DNA of 64,000 nucleotides from Diadema setosum (taxonomy: Eukaryota; Echinodermata; Echinoidea; Diadematoida; Diadematidae): NCBI GenBank assembly GCA_033980235.1, contig CM067075.1, positions 6,640,668-6,704,667 of the forward strand, in the 5' to 3' direction. The notes beneath the pieces are model-generated. The model made no database searches. It saw only the letters and a program-made list of their open reading frames with translations, and had not been told where the DNA came from. Below are positions 46,746 through 57,357 of the stretch, one piece after another. The position numbers and the translations under genes are program-made. Every line of letters begins with the position of its first letter. The stretch's first letter is position 1.

Positions 46746-48326
46746 CAGGGAGGTGAGACAAAAAGGAGTGGGCACTCTGCCCTGAGGGTTTTCCCTATCA
46801 CTCAACACAGGATTACAAGGGATCAGTGCCCCAACGAACAAGTAAACGACCTCTTACGTAACGAGGTCAGTCTGATCGTTATCACTGCTGTTTGATGTTC
46901 GATCCTCGGGGCCCGCGGTGATTTGGCCCTCTATCGTTAGGAGTATGGACAGGCCAGTTGACTTGTGTGTGTTCACAAGGACGTGTCTGTGGGTTTTACA
47001 TTCTTTATGCAGGCTCACACAGCATATACTCTTGGGACCTACTAGTCTAAGAATTCAGCTCTTGATAGATACAAAAATTTTGAAAATCGGCCAAGAAGAA
47101 GTTGAGTTTTGACAATGTAACTGTTTAACAATAGCCATTGTTTTGCTCTTGTTTTAATCAAATTACGACGCAATGTCAAGTGTAAATCCTGACTAGTGCT
47201 GACGAAATTCACCTATAGATCAGAAGATGTTGGGGTTTTTCTTTAGTCTGATGTATCACTTCACTGTTCGCTCTTGTTGGTTCTCTTGTCATATTTTTTG
47301 GGAAACTTGTGTACATCCGCCAAGACATGTTTTTTCTGGTCCCACTAACATATTTTTGTGAGCAAGTTTAGTTCTCCAGGGGATGAAAACACTATTTAAA
47401 TGTTTTTTGTTGCATGCTGGGGATAAATTGAGGCAGGAGGGCTGTAATCTACAAGAAAGTGGTCATGATGGAGACTACTATAGGACCTAATCTTGGTGAA
47501 ATAACTTGCCTCCTTGCCTGCTGGTGTATGGTGAATACATGTGAGAGTGCAGTGAGAGCTGAACTATCTCACATGTCCTGTATCAGTGTATGCATGATAA
47601 GATATTCACCATGGCGCTTTTTTGTCTGTCTGTCTGTTCTTGTTTTATTCTTATTTGAAAGCTGAATGGGTATTTTTATGATGGTTGTTGCTGTTGTGGT
47701 TGGTAGTTTCTATGCTAGCTTGGTATTAAAATTATTATCATCAGACATTATTAATAGGGCATGTGTTCCGCTACTCAGCTGTTCATGTTTCTTTCATATT
47801 CTAACAATCAGTATATTATCATTGGTGCTGCTAATCATTATTGTTAAATGTTTTTAAGTCTGTGTTAATTTGTTTCCATTTCATGTTAAAATTATTTCAC
47901 CATAATAGCATGCACGGTACATTTGTTCCCAAGAAATCTTATAGTAAATGGACATGTAATACAGTAATACTACTAATAGGCCAACAGCTAGGGCCTACCT
48001 TGTATATTAGCTGCAAAATTCAAAATGTGACCATGCAACCAGTTCATTGCACATAACAATGCACCAGTGTTGTTTGCAGGCACAGCAACGGGTAATGCAC
48101 TAGTAATGCACCAGTATACACCACCCACCAGTACCACGTGGAGTAATCCAGGTTCTGGCCAGGGAGGGGTGAGACCCACCAGCCTGTTGACAAGGACTGC
48201 GCATGTGCACTGTGCGGCCAAGCGGCAGTAATCTAGTTAGTGGAGTGGTCTCTTGGGGAGTGCGGCTCCGAGGATGGTTCAAAAGACACTAATCCAGTGC
48301 CCACTCCTTTTCCTCTCACCTCCCTG
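46746..48326. mobile_element. 1.58-kb hAT-like non-autonomous element
   Basis: The left terminal repeat CAGGGAGGTGAGACAAAAAG runs on to GAGTGGGCACT, and the right end is its inverse with only a few mismatches over about 31 bp. ATACTAC flanks both sides (46739-46745 and 48327-48333), a 7-bp direct repeat. CAGGG ends with a 7-8 bp duplication fit the hAT superfamily. A GTTCGATCCTC word near 46890 could be B-box-like, and an internal CAGGGAGGGGTGAG copy lies near 48162. No transposase ORF. It sits 96 bp inside the 5' end of the GALNT intron. Confidence 0.85.
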
Positions 48327-48422
48327 ATACTACACAATATGTTAGTGTTAGTGAAACTAACAGATGATCAACTCGAGTGGGATCAAAACATACCCACACT
48401 TTTCTATTTTGAGAGCACTCAC

Positions 48423-48627
48423 CCATCCATCCTGACATCCGGCAGTGACCGGTTGACCGATATCATGTCGCTGGCCAGCAGGTTGAACTGGTTGATCCTA
48501 AACATCTCGTTCTTGAGTGCCTCCTTCTCCGGCGGAATAACCACTGCCTTGCCCATCTCCCCTGGCCCATTGGGGTTGTGCACTGGCTTGGGACGGACGT
48601 GTTTTGGGGGTGCGTGTTCATGCCCAC
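48423..48627 (-). CDS. GALNT1/13: GALNT1/13-like exon 1 of 3 seen (stem/GPGEMG exon)
   Basis: Internal exon covering the end of the luminal stem and the lead-in to the catalytic domain. It reads [19 protein letters not shown], then [20 protein letters not shown], then [20 protein letters not shown], then SLPDVRMD. The GPGEMGK, INQFNL.AS and NRSLPDVR segments match GALNT1/GALNT13 as I know them, and separate this clade from other GALNTs. The acceptor is TCTTATCAG, with a weak pyrimidine tract; the donor is GATGG then GTGAGT. The exon is 205 bp. The two 5' bases complete a codon from an unseen upstream exon, and the two 3' bases make Gly with the next exon. The His/Pro/Lys-rich beginning is lineage-specific. 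The membrane-anchor exon is not found in the 15 kb upstream. Confidence 0.96.
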
Positions 48628-49792
48628 CTGATAAGATATAAATGGCAAATTATGACATCTGATTTCTTTCTTTCAAAACCACTGTCTTTGTCGTATATCT
48701 ACAGCATGCATACACATAATTTCTTTAAGAACTATTAACTGTACATGATACTGTTGGAATAACAAATTTATGAAAATATAGGGTAAGACAAAAATATTGA
48801 ACAATAATACAATAATTCTATGCCACTCCACAACTGTTTGATAGAATGCGACTGTCACTCAGGAATGTTGAAATCCCATTTGTCATGCTTAAAAATAATT
48901 CAAATTTATAAGCATTTTCACATTGAGCAGTGCTACCCTACAGGGCACTGACTGACTACTTACTTGTACATACTACAAAACTGTATGTGTATAAATCTTT
49001 TAAAAATCTATGTATTGGTCTATCCCCATGCATGTTCTCCTTTGTTGTAAAGAACTGCTGTATGATAATAAATCTGTTTTGCTTTCAAGGATTGGGTTTC
49101 TACAATGTATTCAATTGAATGCAATGAAATATACTCACTGTATCATACACTACAAAATGTGTACATTATAAGAAACGATATGAACATACATTGTAAAGTG
49201 GATCAGCTTTGATTTGGTTTATTAGCCGCATACTACATTGTAGTATACTGGTATCAGCTACATAAAAAGTACTGGTATACCAACTGGAAAGTTCTCTCCT
49301 GAAGCTCTGATATCAATGTCATTCTGACGCCATGGATCATCTTGCCCATTTCCTATCTTTCCTTCATGAGCTGGTTTCATACAGTATACTGATGTACAAA
49401 AGTGTACATTACAATCTATCTTAAAGGTAAGACCAATCCATGCAAACTACAGTACTGCCACAACAGCTACAATGTATAACCCAGGCTATGGTGGCTCGAC
49501 CTCTCACTGGCTCACCTTTCCAATACAAAATGCCATCATAAAAAATCTTTCAAATAAATTCATCTGGATCCAATTTCAGGAGAAATCATCCAAAGCAGCA
49601 ATCAAATCAACAGTGCTATTCCAATGAGATTGACTCTTGGATGGGACATTGACATGTAGGCCTACATGTATTGACTACATTGAATAAAAGTTTGCCTTTT
49701 TTAAAAGTAATTTTTGCGCAGTACAAAGTATCTTGTCGGTTCTATTCCATTTTGTATGCAGCAGAATGTCTTGTGTTATCTGGCACCACTGC
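48628..49792. other. presumed upstream GALNT intron, nothing recognised
   Basis: Hydrophobic chance ORF on the minus strand at 48673-48858, rejected as the anchor exon. No repeats identified. Confidence 0.5.
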
Positions 49793-50928
49793 AGTCAGTC
49801 CGCAGCACGTATGCTAATGAGCCAATCCGGCAAGATTTATTCAGCACTCTCGTTGACGATCTTTGCGTTCGAAAGGTGTCTTGTCGTGCGAGATTTTGCG
49901 AGACTTTGATAGGGCTACGGTTTCACAGTGTAGCGACTTGTATACATTCGTCATGGCTACAAGTCACAGTAAATTATTCTCCAGACTTTGATCTTTATTT
50001 TGATACTAAATTTGCGTATAACATCGGATCTTATCATGACTATGACTATATAATCAGTTGAATTTGCATAAATTTTACCTGCTTTTCACGGAAGATTTTG
50101 TCGTCTAAAGTTCTTTTTTGGTTCCTGACCGGATTAAGAAACTGTTGTTTCTGATTTTGGCTTTTTCGGAGAGAGGAAACTTAGATGCTCATCATATATT
50201 ATATTGGAGTCAAGGAGACGCAAGCATGATTTATACTAGTTTTTCCGTTTTGAAATGTCTGTAAAATTCACTCTTAAGCCGGAAGTATGGTCCACACAAA
50301 GTGTACAGTGGCGCGAAAGAGCTCTTTCATTGGACAGTGCTTGCATTCAGTGCTTGAACTACACGCGTGCCAAGAAACCGCAAGTGGCATGAAACCATTA
50401 TGTACATTGTAGCAGCGTAATGACGTAATGCAAGCGCTGAATGCAAGCGCTGTCCAATGAGAGAGCTTACTCTTGAGATTGCACAGTTTCAAGCTGATCA
50501 GCACTGATATCGATGTATATTTTACTGGTTCCTGACCGGATTAAGCCACAAATTGTCAAGATATTTACATTGGATACAAAGATTAGGAGATGGACTACCA
50601 AATAAAGCATTTTCATTGAGACGCAAGGTGAATTTGGTATTTTTTTGAAATCTTGAATGTGTACTGCACGAATTACTTTTTTCATCATTTTTCAAGCTCA
50701 AATTACGCTATGATATTTTTCATTTACAATAATTTGAGTAACACGTGACGATAATTTACAAATTTTCCTTGAATTTGATACCAAATTTGTGAACATAAGG
50801 TGTATTTTTGTTGCCGAAAGCCCAAGGACAAAATCCCTTTACGCAGCTCATTACGTATGCAAGCCTAGAGCGGGCTTGCATACGAGTTGAATAAATACGA
50901 GCGAATTATCGGGTGCTGCGGACTGACT
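49793..50928. mobile_element. 1.14-kb inverted-repeat element
   Basis: AGTCAGTCCGCAGCAC at 49793-49808 is matched exactly inverted at 50913-50928. Internally there is a second inverted pair around 50315-50345 and 50425-50460 (CATTGGACAG.GCTTGCATTCA words). The direct repeat GGTTCCTGACCGGATTAAG appears near 50121 and again near 50526. There is no transposase ORF, and the target duplication was not resolved. Confidence 0.8.
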
Positions 50929-51134
50929 GACTGATTGCATGTTACTTGTATACCTTCTGGAAGCTTGATAATATTTTACATGTATATGACATCCGCATTC
51001 TAAGCGGCACTTTTAAACCTGCTTTTGAAGAAACATTTAACTGAGCAAGTTTTAACAAACCCTGTAACACATACTTTGTATGAACTGCATGCTGCATTCT
51101 ACATTTGAACATAACAAGTCCTTAGCCAGAGCAT

Positions 51135-51530
51135 TTAAAGGGAAGTGGTCTACAGTACTGGTTGAGGTGGGGATTCATGTTTTGAACATTCCTAAGTGAG
51201 ATAATGGGAAACCTCTTAAGAAATATGAAAGAGCATGTAATTTTAAGAAGGATTCAACGTTTACTTGATGAAAATTGGTTTTCAAATGGCTGAGATATCC
51301 AAAAAAGTGATGATAATAATAAAAGGCGACAGGCCACACCTTTTATTAGGATCTCTTTGTTTTACCTTGTTTTTGGATATCTCAGCCATTTCAAAACCAA
51401 TTTTCATCAAATAAACTTTGATACCCCTAACAACTGCATGCTCTTTGACATCTCATAGAGTGGTTTTTGAATCTTGTAAAACATTAAAATCTAAATCCTC
51501 ACCTCAACCAGAACTGTACACACCCTTTAA
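51135..51530. mobile_element. ~390-bp TTAA foldback family, copy 6
   Basis: TTAAAGGGAAGTGGTCTACAG on the left (first 20 bases diagnostic) and ACACCCTTTAA on the right, with inverted cores GAAAATTGGTTTTCAAATGG and CCATTTCAAAACCAATTTTC. Closest to copy 2. It lies outside the large intron defined by the exons, probably in the upstream intron. Confidence 0.9.
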
Positions 51531-52085
51531 TGCTGCATACTGCATGGTATGCACATTGATGGGTACTGTTGACTGCACTCTCATACGAGCATTCAGGCTG
51601 GTAATTGCACTTCAAATCTTTCAGATTCTAGATGCCATTACTTTCGCTTGTCACTTTTAATGGGAAATAAAAGGATGCTGTTTGCGGTTGTAGCACATAA
51701 ACATCAGAAATTGTTTAACTTTCTTGATAGAAATAGAATAGTACCGGTACTATGATTGCTCAACTGCATAAAAAAGCACTCCAACAAATAACATTTTTGT
51801 GAATCATGCCATTACTACAAACACAGTTCTGAGTAAATTACTGCCATTAATGCTCATAAAACACTTTACTGAATGGTTTATTCTCCCACATTGTAGTCTA
51901 ATGGTACTTGTAAATCTAGTCACTCACAGATTTCCATGTTTATAAAACATTTAGCCCACACTTCCAACCTCAGATAGTGCTTCATTTTTAGATACAATTA
52001 TCCAAGACTCTGGTAGCTACATTGTACATGGAACCATGAGGCTAGATTTTCACACAAGAAATAGTCTTGAAATATCGCCTTTTTA
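51531..52085. other. non-coding, nothing recognised
   Basis: No supported feature. Confidence 0.55.
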
Positions 52086-52626
52086 TTAACTCTTTATGTG
52101 CCACGTTCGCACGTCCGACTCAGTCGACGGCGTGCCATCTTCGCATATTCTACTCAAACCCACAAACCCGCCCAAACCGTTCGATAAATCACCAAATGCC
52201 GCAGCACAATGAAAGCTTTCCTCGCGCTTTCATTCGTCTCACATATAGCTTATATTTGATGTGGCGACTGACTATCAAGCGATGTTCCCTAATAGAATTG
52301 TACTTGTAAATGAATTCTAATTTTCTGTCACTGTTTTGTGTGCAAAAGTCATGCATTGTGTGCAAAAGTCATGCCTTTACAGTAATGTAGCTACTGGTCA
52401 TTTAAAAGAAAAATAATAATCGATTTGTCGTACAATTCACATCAAAGCAAAGCTTGGCATTTTCTCTACAACTTTGCTTACTACATGTCCAGCTTAACAG
52501 GAATCGGTGCAGAAGTTACATCCATAGATTTGAAAAAACAGAACGTTTTCTTAAAGCATGACTATACATTGTTGTCTCAGAATAATGTGGCACACGGGGT
52601 TTCTACCATGGCACATAAAGAGTTAA
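52086..52626. mobile_element. 541-bp TTAA element, TTAACTCTTTATGTGCCA ends
   Basis: TTAACTCTTTATGTGCCA at the left is exactly inverted at the right (TGGCACATAAAGAGTTAA), an 18-bp perfect match including TTAA. The interior has an 18-20 bp direct duplication of TGTGTGCAAAAGTCATGCAT near 52337-52376. No coding content. Confidence 0.85.
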
Positions 52627-53046
52627 AAGCATATCATGTCATTTTAATCACTTGATCCACCTGATATTCAATATTTTAAAGGGAGTAGAAAAAGTACTTG
52701 AATACATTTTGACATGTCGGTTTGTAAGTCACCAGAGACATATATGTGTAATAGTCACTTTTCCGAATGCCATTTGGAAAGGTGAGCCATCTGGTTACGT
52801 ATGGTTTATGAGCGTGGTGATTTTGGTCATATGTAATATTAAAATGTCTTGCAAACCATGCCTGCAGCACAATTTTCTATGTGTACATGTACATGTGCTT
52901 CAGTATTGCAGTCAACTCTTGACATTGAGCTCCAGATGATATTTAACAGAACTGTTAACTTTGCATAATGTGACAGGATATTTTCTAGTTTAATATTCAC
53001 ACAGTCTAGGAACTTGTCTGACAGACAGATTCCCAGCATGCACAGA
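52627..53046. other. non-coding, nothing recognised
   Basis: Contains TGTACATGTACATG near 52883. The left copy of the CACAGA target duplication ends at 53046. Confidence 0.6.
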
Positions 53047-53298
53047 CAGGCCTTGAAATAGGATTTTGGAGGGGCAAGGCCATTTAGAAAAGGGCACTTT
53101 TTCCAAGAGGCCAGCCATGAAAAGGCACTTAGGTCAGTCAGAGGGGCACCAAGGCCACATTGAAAAGGGCATGTTGGGTGTTTTTCTAAAGGGTGATTTT
53201 TGCGACGTTGCAAGAATTTTATGTTTTTTTTTTTCATATTCTAACAACAACCCCCCCCCCCCCAAAAAAAAAAAAAAAAAAAAAACATAATATATATA

Positions 53299-53400
53299 CA
53301 GTCAACCTCGCGTAAGTCGACATAATCGGGACTGAGCAAAACACGTCGACTTACGCGAATGTCGACTTACGCGTAAGTCGACATTTTGTCGACTTATAAA
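53299..53400 (+). mobile_element. solitary pogo-like end with GTCGACTTACGCG repeats
   Basis: After TATA comes CAGTCAACCTCGCGTAAGTC, a pogo/Tigger-style start. Then follow direct and inverted copies of GTCGACTTACGCG at 53344-53383. No matching right terminus was found nearby, so it is probably truncated or its other end lies unrecognised further right. Confidence 0.6.
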
Positions 53401-54229
53401 TGAAAATTAATTTCCTCTGTACAGAGTAAGATTTGGATCACGATGCGGATCGCTACCCATATATCTTACTCCTTTTGCCGCCAAAACATGCCTACTGACA
53501 TGAGCAACAATAATGTTTTAGTTCATGCATAAATCTTGCGCGGGTTAGTAACGACAACGCACAATTCCCAAATCTCTAGAGAGATTTTGAGAGAGCGGGA
53601 TCGGAAACCTAGGCCCGTTTCTAGACACTTAACGTTTTAAACTTGATTTGAAATATCAAAGGCAAATTCCCCAAAATTGAATTAAACTTTGCGATTTAAA
53701 TTCAAGTGCGTTGCTGGGAAGATATGCGTGTGATTTCGCATGATTCTGTCGAGATTATTTTTCAGTGCCGACTGAGTTGAAATATGTGTGATTTTCCTTC
53801 CCTAAGTCGCCGTATTTGTTCTGCTTAAATTTGTATTGCCATACTCTGAAAATGAATTGTTCTCGCGCTCCGATTCGCAACATTATAACTACCGCTCTGT
53901 ACGGCGCGGGCCTGTCTGAAATAAGAAGAAGAAAAGTTTGTTCATCCGAAAACGACATCTTTAGGACTACTATAACCTTCGTAAAAACAAACCTCTTACC
54001 ATTGTCGGACTTATTTGACTTCGGCATAGCGAACTTTAACAATAATTCGTTATCATTTTTTTTTTTTTCATTGACATTTTGTGAAGCAGCATGCGTTTCG
54101 GTAGTTTGAAACGTGTAAATGTTGCGATGTCTTTCCTCTGCAAGTGCAGACTAAGTTCGGTCACGGCGAAAGTTTCGTTACGAAATAAAAAATAATGCGA
54201 GCCTTTTCAACAATAACGCACTTCCGTAC

Positions 54230-55620
54230 ATTTTTATGCGTTTAAACGCAGTTTCTATAGTTTCGGACAAGAACCGCAAGTCTTTTCTGCAACGCTCTTG
54301 CGTTTTAAAAACAGATTTGCATTTGATTTTTAGAGTTGCGTTTAAACGCAATTGAGTTTAAATTTCATACAATTTTCTAGTTTTGTGTTATTATCAAACG
54401 CAAGTCTTTTCAGCGTTCCGTGTGATTTGATGGACTTGTATTTGATTTTCAGAATTGCGTTTAATTTTTGATTTTGCTTACGATAAGTCTTTTAAACAAT
54501 AACACACTTCCGTAGATGTTCAGAGATGCGTTTAAACGCAATTTCTTTAGTTTCGTACAAACACCGGTAGTCTTCTCTGCAACGCTCTTACGTTTGAATA
54601 CAGCGTTACGTGATTTGATGGGCTTGCATTTGATTTTTAGAGTTGCGTTGAAACGCAATTGAGTTTAAAAAAAGTTCCCTTCAATTTTCTAGTATCGTGT
54701 GATTATCAAACGCAAGTCTTTCAGCATTCCGTGTGATTTGATTGACTTGCATAAATTTGATTTTTAGTGTTGCGTTTAAACGCAATTGAGTTTAAGTTTC
54801 CTACAATTTTTTAGTTTCGTGTGATTATCAAACGCAAGTCTTTTCAGCGTGCCATGTGTTTTGATGGACTTGCATTTGATTTTCAGAGTTGCGTTTAAAC
54901 GCGAGTTAAAAAAAAAAAGTTCCCTACAATTTCAGTTGCATTTAATTTGTAATTTTGTTTACGAAATAAAAAATAATGCAAGTCTTTTAAACAATAACAC
55001 TCTTCCGTAGATGTTTAGAGATGCGTTTAAACACAGTTTCTTATAGTTTCGTACAAAAACCGCAAGTCTTCTCTGCAACGCACTTGCGTTTAAGTACAGC
55101 GTTCTGTGCGATTTGATGGACTTGCATTTGATTTTTAGTGTTGCGTTTAAACGCAATTGAGTTTAAGTTTCCTACAATTTTCTAGTTTCGTGTGATTATC
55201 AAACGCAAGTCTTTTCAGCGTGCCATGTGTTTTGATGCACACGGACTTGCATTTAATTTTCAGAGTTGCGTTTAATTTTTAATTTTGCTTACGAAATGAA
55301 AAAAAATAATGCAAGTCTTTTCAACAATAAGGCACTTCCGTCATTTCCGTATAATAGATGTATAGAGATTTATTTAAACGCATTTTCTAGTTTCGTACAA
55401 AAACCGCAAGTCTTCTCTGCAACGCTCTTGCGTTTAAATACAAGTGTACATCGTTGCGTGTGATTTGATAGATTTGCATTTGATTTTTAGAGTTGCGTTT
55501 AAACGCAATTGAGTTTCAGGTTCGTAACAATTATTTTCTAGTTTCATATGATTATCAAACGCAAGTCTTTTTAGCTACGCAATTGCGTTTAAATGCAAAA
55601 GTTGCGTGTGATTTGATATC
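54230..55620. repeat. irregular tandem array with GCGTTTAAACGC palindromes
   Basis: The perfect 12-bp palindrome GCGTTTAAACGC occurs at 54238, 54338, 54528, 54772, 54891, 55143 and 55494, with degenerate copies near 54641, 55022 and 55575. Around it recur AACGCAAGTCTTTTCAGCG, GTTTCGTGTGATTATCAAACG, TTTGATGGACTTGCATTTG and CCGCAAGTCTTCTCTGCAACG. Unit lengths vary (about 100-500 bp), indicating a scrambled higher-order repeat. The minus-strand ORFs 54461-54658 and 54959-55156 resemble each other only because of this repetition. Confidence 0.88.
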
Positions 55621-55923
55621 ACCTGCATTTGATTTCTTGAGTTGCATCATTAGTTGCATTGTAATAAATCTTGTTAGAAAGGGCCCTGGTTTTAATACCG
55701 CTTCGGAATAATCAACGTTAGAATAATTCTTATTCGGATTTACAAAAACAGGATGAGGGGGCACATGCCCCCCCCCCCCCCATACTTTTTGGGGCACCAT
55801 CAAAATGTGCCCCCTTTTCTGGAATATGCCCCTTTTTAGGAGAATGGGACCGATTTTGCACTAGAAAGGGCAACTGAAAGTACATAAAGGGGGGCACACT
55901 TTTTCCTAAGGGGCAGTTTTAAG

Positions 55924-56217
55924 AACAAAAAGGGCACTTTGATGAACAAAAAGGGCACTTTGAGGAACAAAAAGGGCACTTTGAGGAACAAAAAGGGCAC
56001 TTTGAGGAACGAAAAGGGCACTTTGAGGAACAAAAAGGGCACTTTGAGGAACAAAAAGGGCACTGAGGAACGAAAAGGGCACTTTGAGGAACGAAAAGGG
56101 CACTTTGAGGAACGAAAAGGGCACTTTGAGGAACAAAAAGGGCACTTTGAGGAACAAAAGGGCACTTTGTGGAACAAAAAGGGCACTTTGAGGAACAAAA
56201 AGGGCACTTTGAGGAAC
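55924..56217. repeat. 21-bp tandem repeat, about 14 copies
   Basis: The unit is GAACAAAAAGGGCACTTTGAG, written here as GAACAAAAAG then GGCACTTTGAG. Some copies have GAACGAAAAG, and two copies are shortened to 18 and 20 bp. Because 21 is a multiple of three, both strands stay open (NKKGTLR-like on plus, FLKVPFL-like on minus), but nothing supports translation. The GGGCAC word links it to the subterminal repeats of the enclosing element. Confidence 0.93.
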
Positions 56218-57357
56218 ACTTTCAACTAACCAGCCAACCCGTGTTCACATACAGTGTTACGGGGGTGGGGGATCTGCACAATTTTTTTTTTTTTTTACAT
56301 TTTATTTCACTTTTTTTCGCATGCGTGCCCTCGATCACATTTACTTTGAGCATGCGGGCATGAATGCAGAGCGAGAGAGATGGCAATTCTCGCAGCCGTC
56401 CGACATGCCTGGCACAATATGGCTTGCGACCACTTGCTCCAGACGATTTAATGGCCGCATTCCCCACAGTAACACACGCATGCACATAATGCACTCACCC
56501 AACGCGCTCAACCGCTGATTGCGACACTCGACGTACAGACACCATCAACGTACTTCCGTACGTACGCGCGGGCACACTACGAATAGGACTACTACCTAGC
56601 TAGTAACTCTATGGCCGCTGCGCTGCGGAGGCAGTCGGAACGGTCAAAGCCGGTAGGCCGTACCGTACGTACATAGGTACAAGAACCAGGTACAAGTGTA
56701 CGTACACGTCGTCTCGTTGAGTTTGAATCAGATATATTGGGACGCGAGTGAACTGAACAAAAGGTATTATATTTGACATGAGGAAATTTGTTCAAGCTTA
56801 TTGAAGTGTAGACTTTGAGAAAGGGCATATTATACGTCATAAACAAGAACTTTCATTCTAAAAGGGCACCACGGCCACAAGAAAAAGGGCACATTTTTTT
56901 TTGGCCGTAACTTTGATCACGGAAGAAAGGGCATTGCGGCCAACGAGAGGGGCACCGACGGCCATGGCCGTCGGTGGCCGTCGGTTAATTCGAGGCCTGC
57001 ACAGAGAATAACATACTAAACAAACACATTCAGCACATTTGAATGGACTTCCGGGTCAAACTTGAATTAATCTGGTACATTAATAGTAATTTGTGCAAGC
57101 AGATGCAATCTTACTTAACATTTTAAGTGTGTATAAATGTGAAAACCAAAATTACATATATATAATATTGTCACTTTTATTTGTACACAATGGCTCTGTT
57201 GAACATTAGGATTATGTACCTTGTGAGTAGGCATACATAGATGCTTTGCAAATCTATGTTGTGTGTGTGAAGCATTCTTTTTTCCTCGAGTACAATAGGA
57301 AACCATTTCACCGTAAGAACAACTACCCTAATGAACACTGGGCAGGTACACTGTATA

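Larger units (their letters stand above)
22509..48422 (-). other. 25.9-kb phase-2 GALNT intron
   Basis: Defined by the GTGAGT donor at 48422 and the CTGTAG acceptor at 22509. No additional coding exon was recognised inside, and the flanking exons join without missing family sequence (RMDG followed by CKRK). It hosts most of the transposable elements listed between these coordinates. Confidence 0.9.
53047..56999. mobile_element. 3.95-kb composite element with CACAGA target duplication
   Basis: The termini CAGGCCTTGAAATA and (inverted) CAGGCCTCGAATTA match at 12 of 14 positions. CACAGA lies immediately outside both ends (53041-53046 and 57000-57005), a 6-bp target duplication. Both subterminal zones (53085-53180 and 56855-56970) carry repeated GGGCAC and GGCCA words. 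Inside are a pogo-like end, an array of GCGTTTAAACGC palindromes, a 21-bp array and a CpG-rich segment (56330-56700). No transposase ORF is visible, so it is non-autonomous or decayed. The superfamily is not assigned. Confidence 0.8.

Noticed and set aside
48240..48641. 133-codon plus-strand ORF
   Set aside because: It is the antisense shadow of the GALNT exon at 48423-48627 plus part of the hAT-like end.
48673..48858. Hydrophobic minus-strand ORF just upstream of the first visible GALNT exon
   Set aside because: Ends in a stop before the acceptor and does not resemble the family's anchor; AT-rich intron composition.
55924..56217. CRISPR-like regular repeats
   Set aside because: Units are directly adjacent with no spacers and the genome is eukaryotic.
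55836..56229. Repetitive proteins on both strands (LKVPFLF-like and NKKGTLR-like)
   Set aside because: Both come from a 21-bp tandem repeat that stays open by arithmetic; no gene structure around it.
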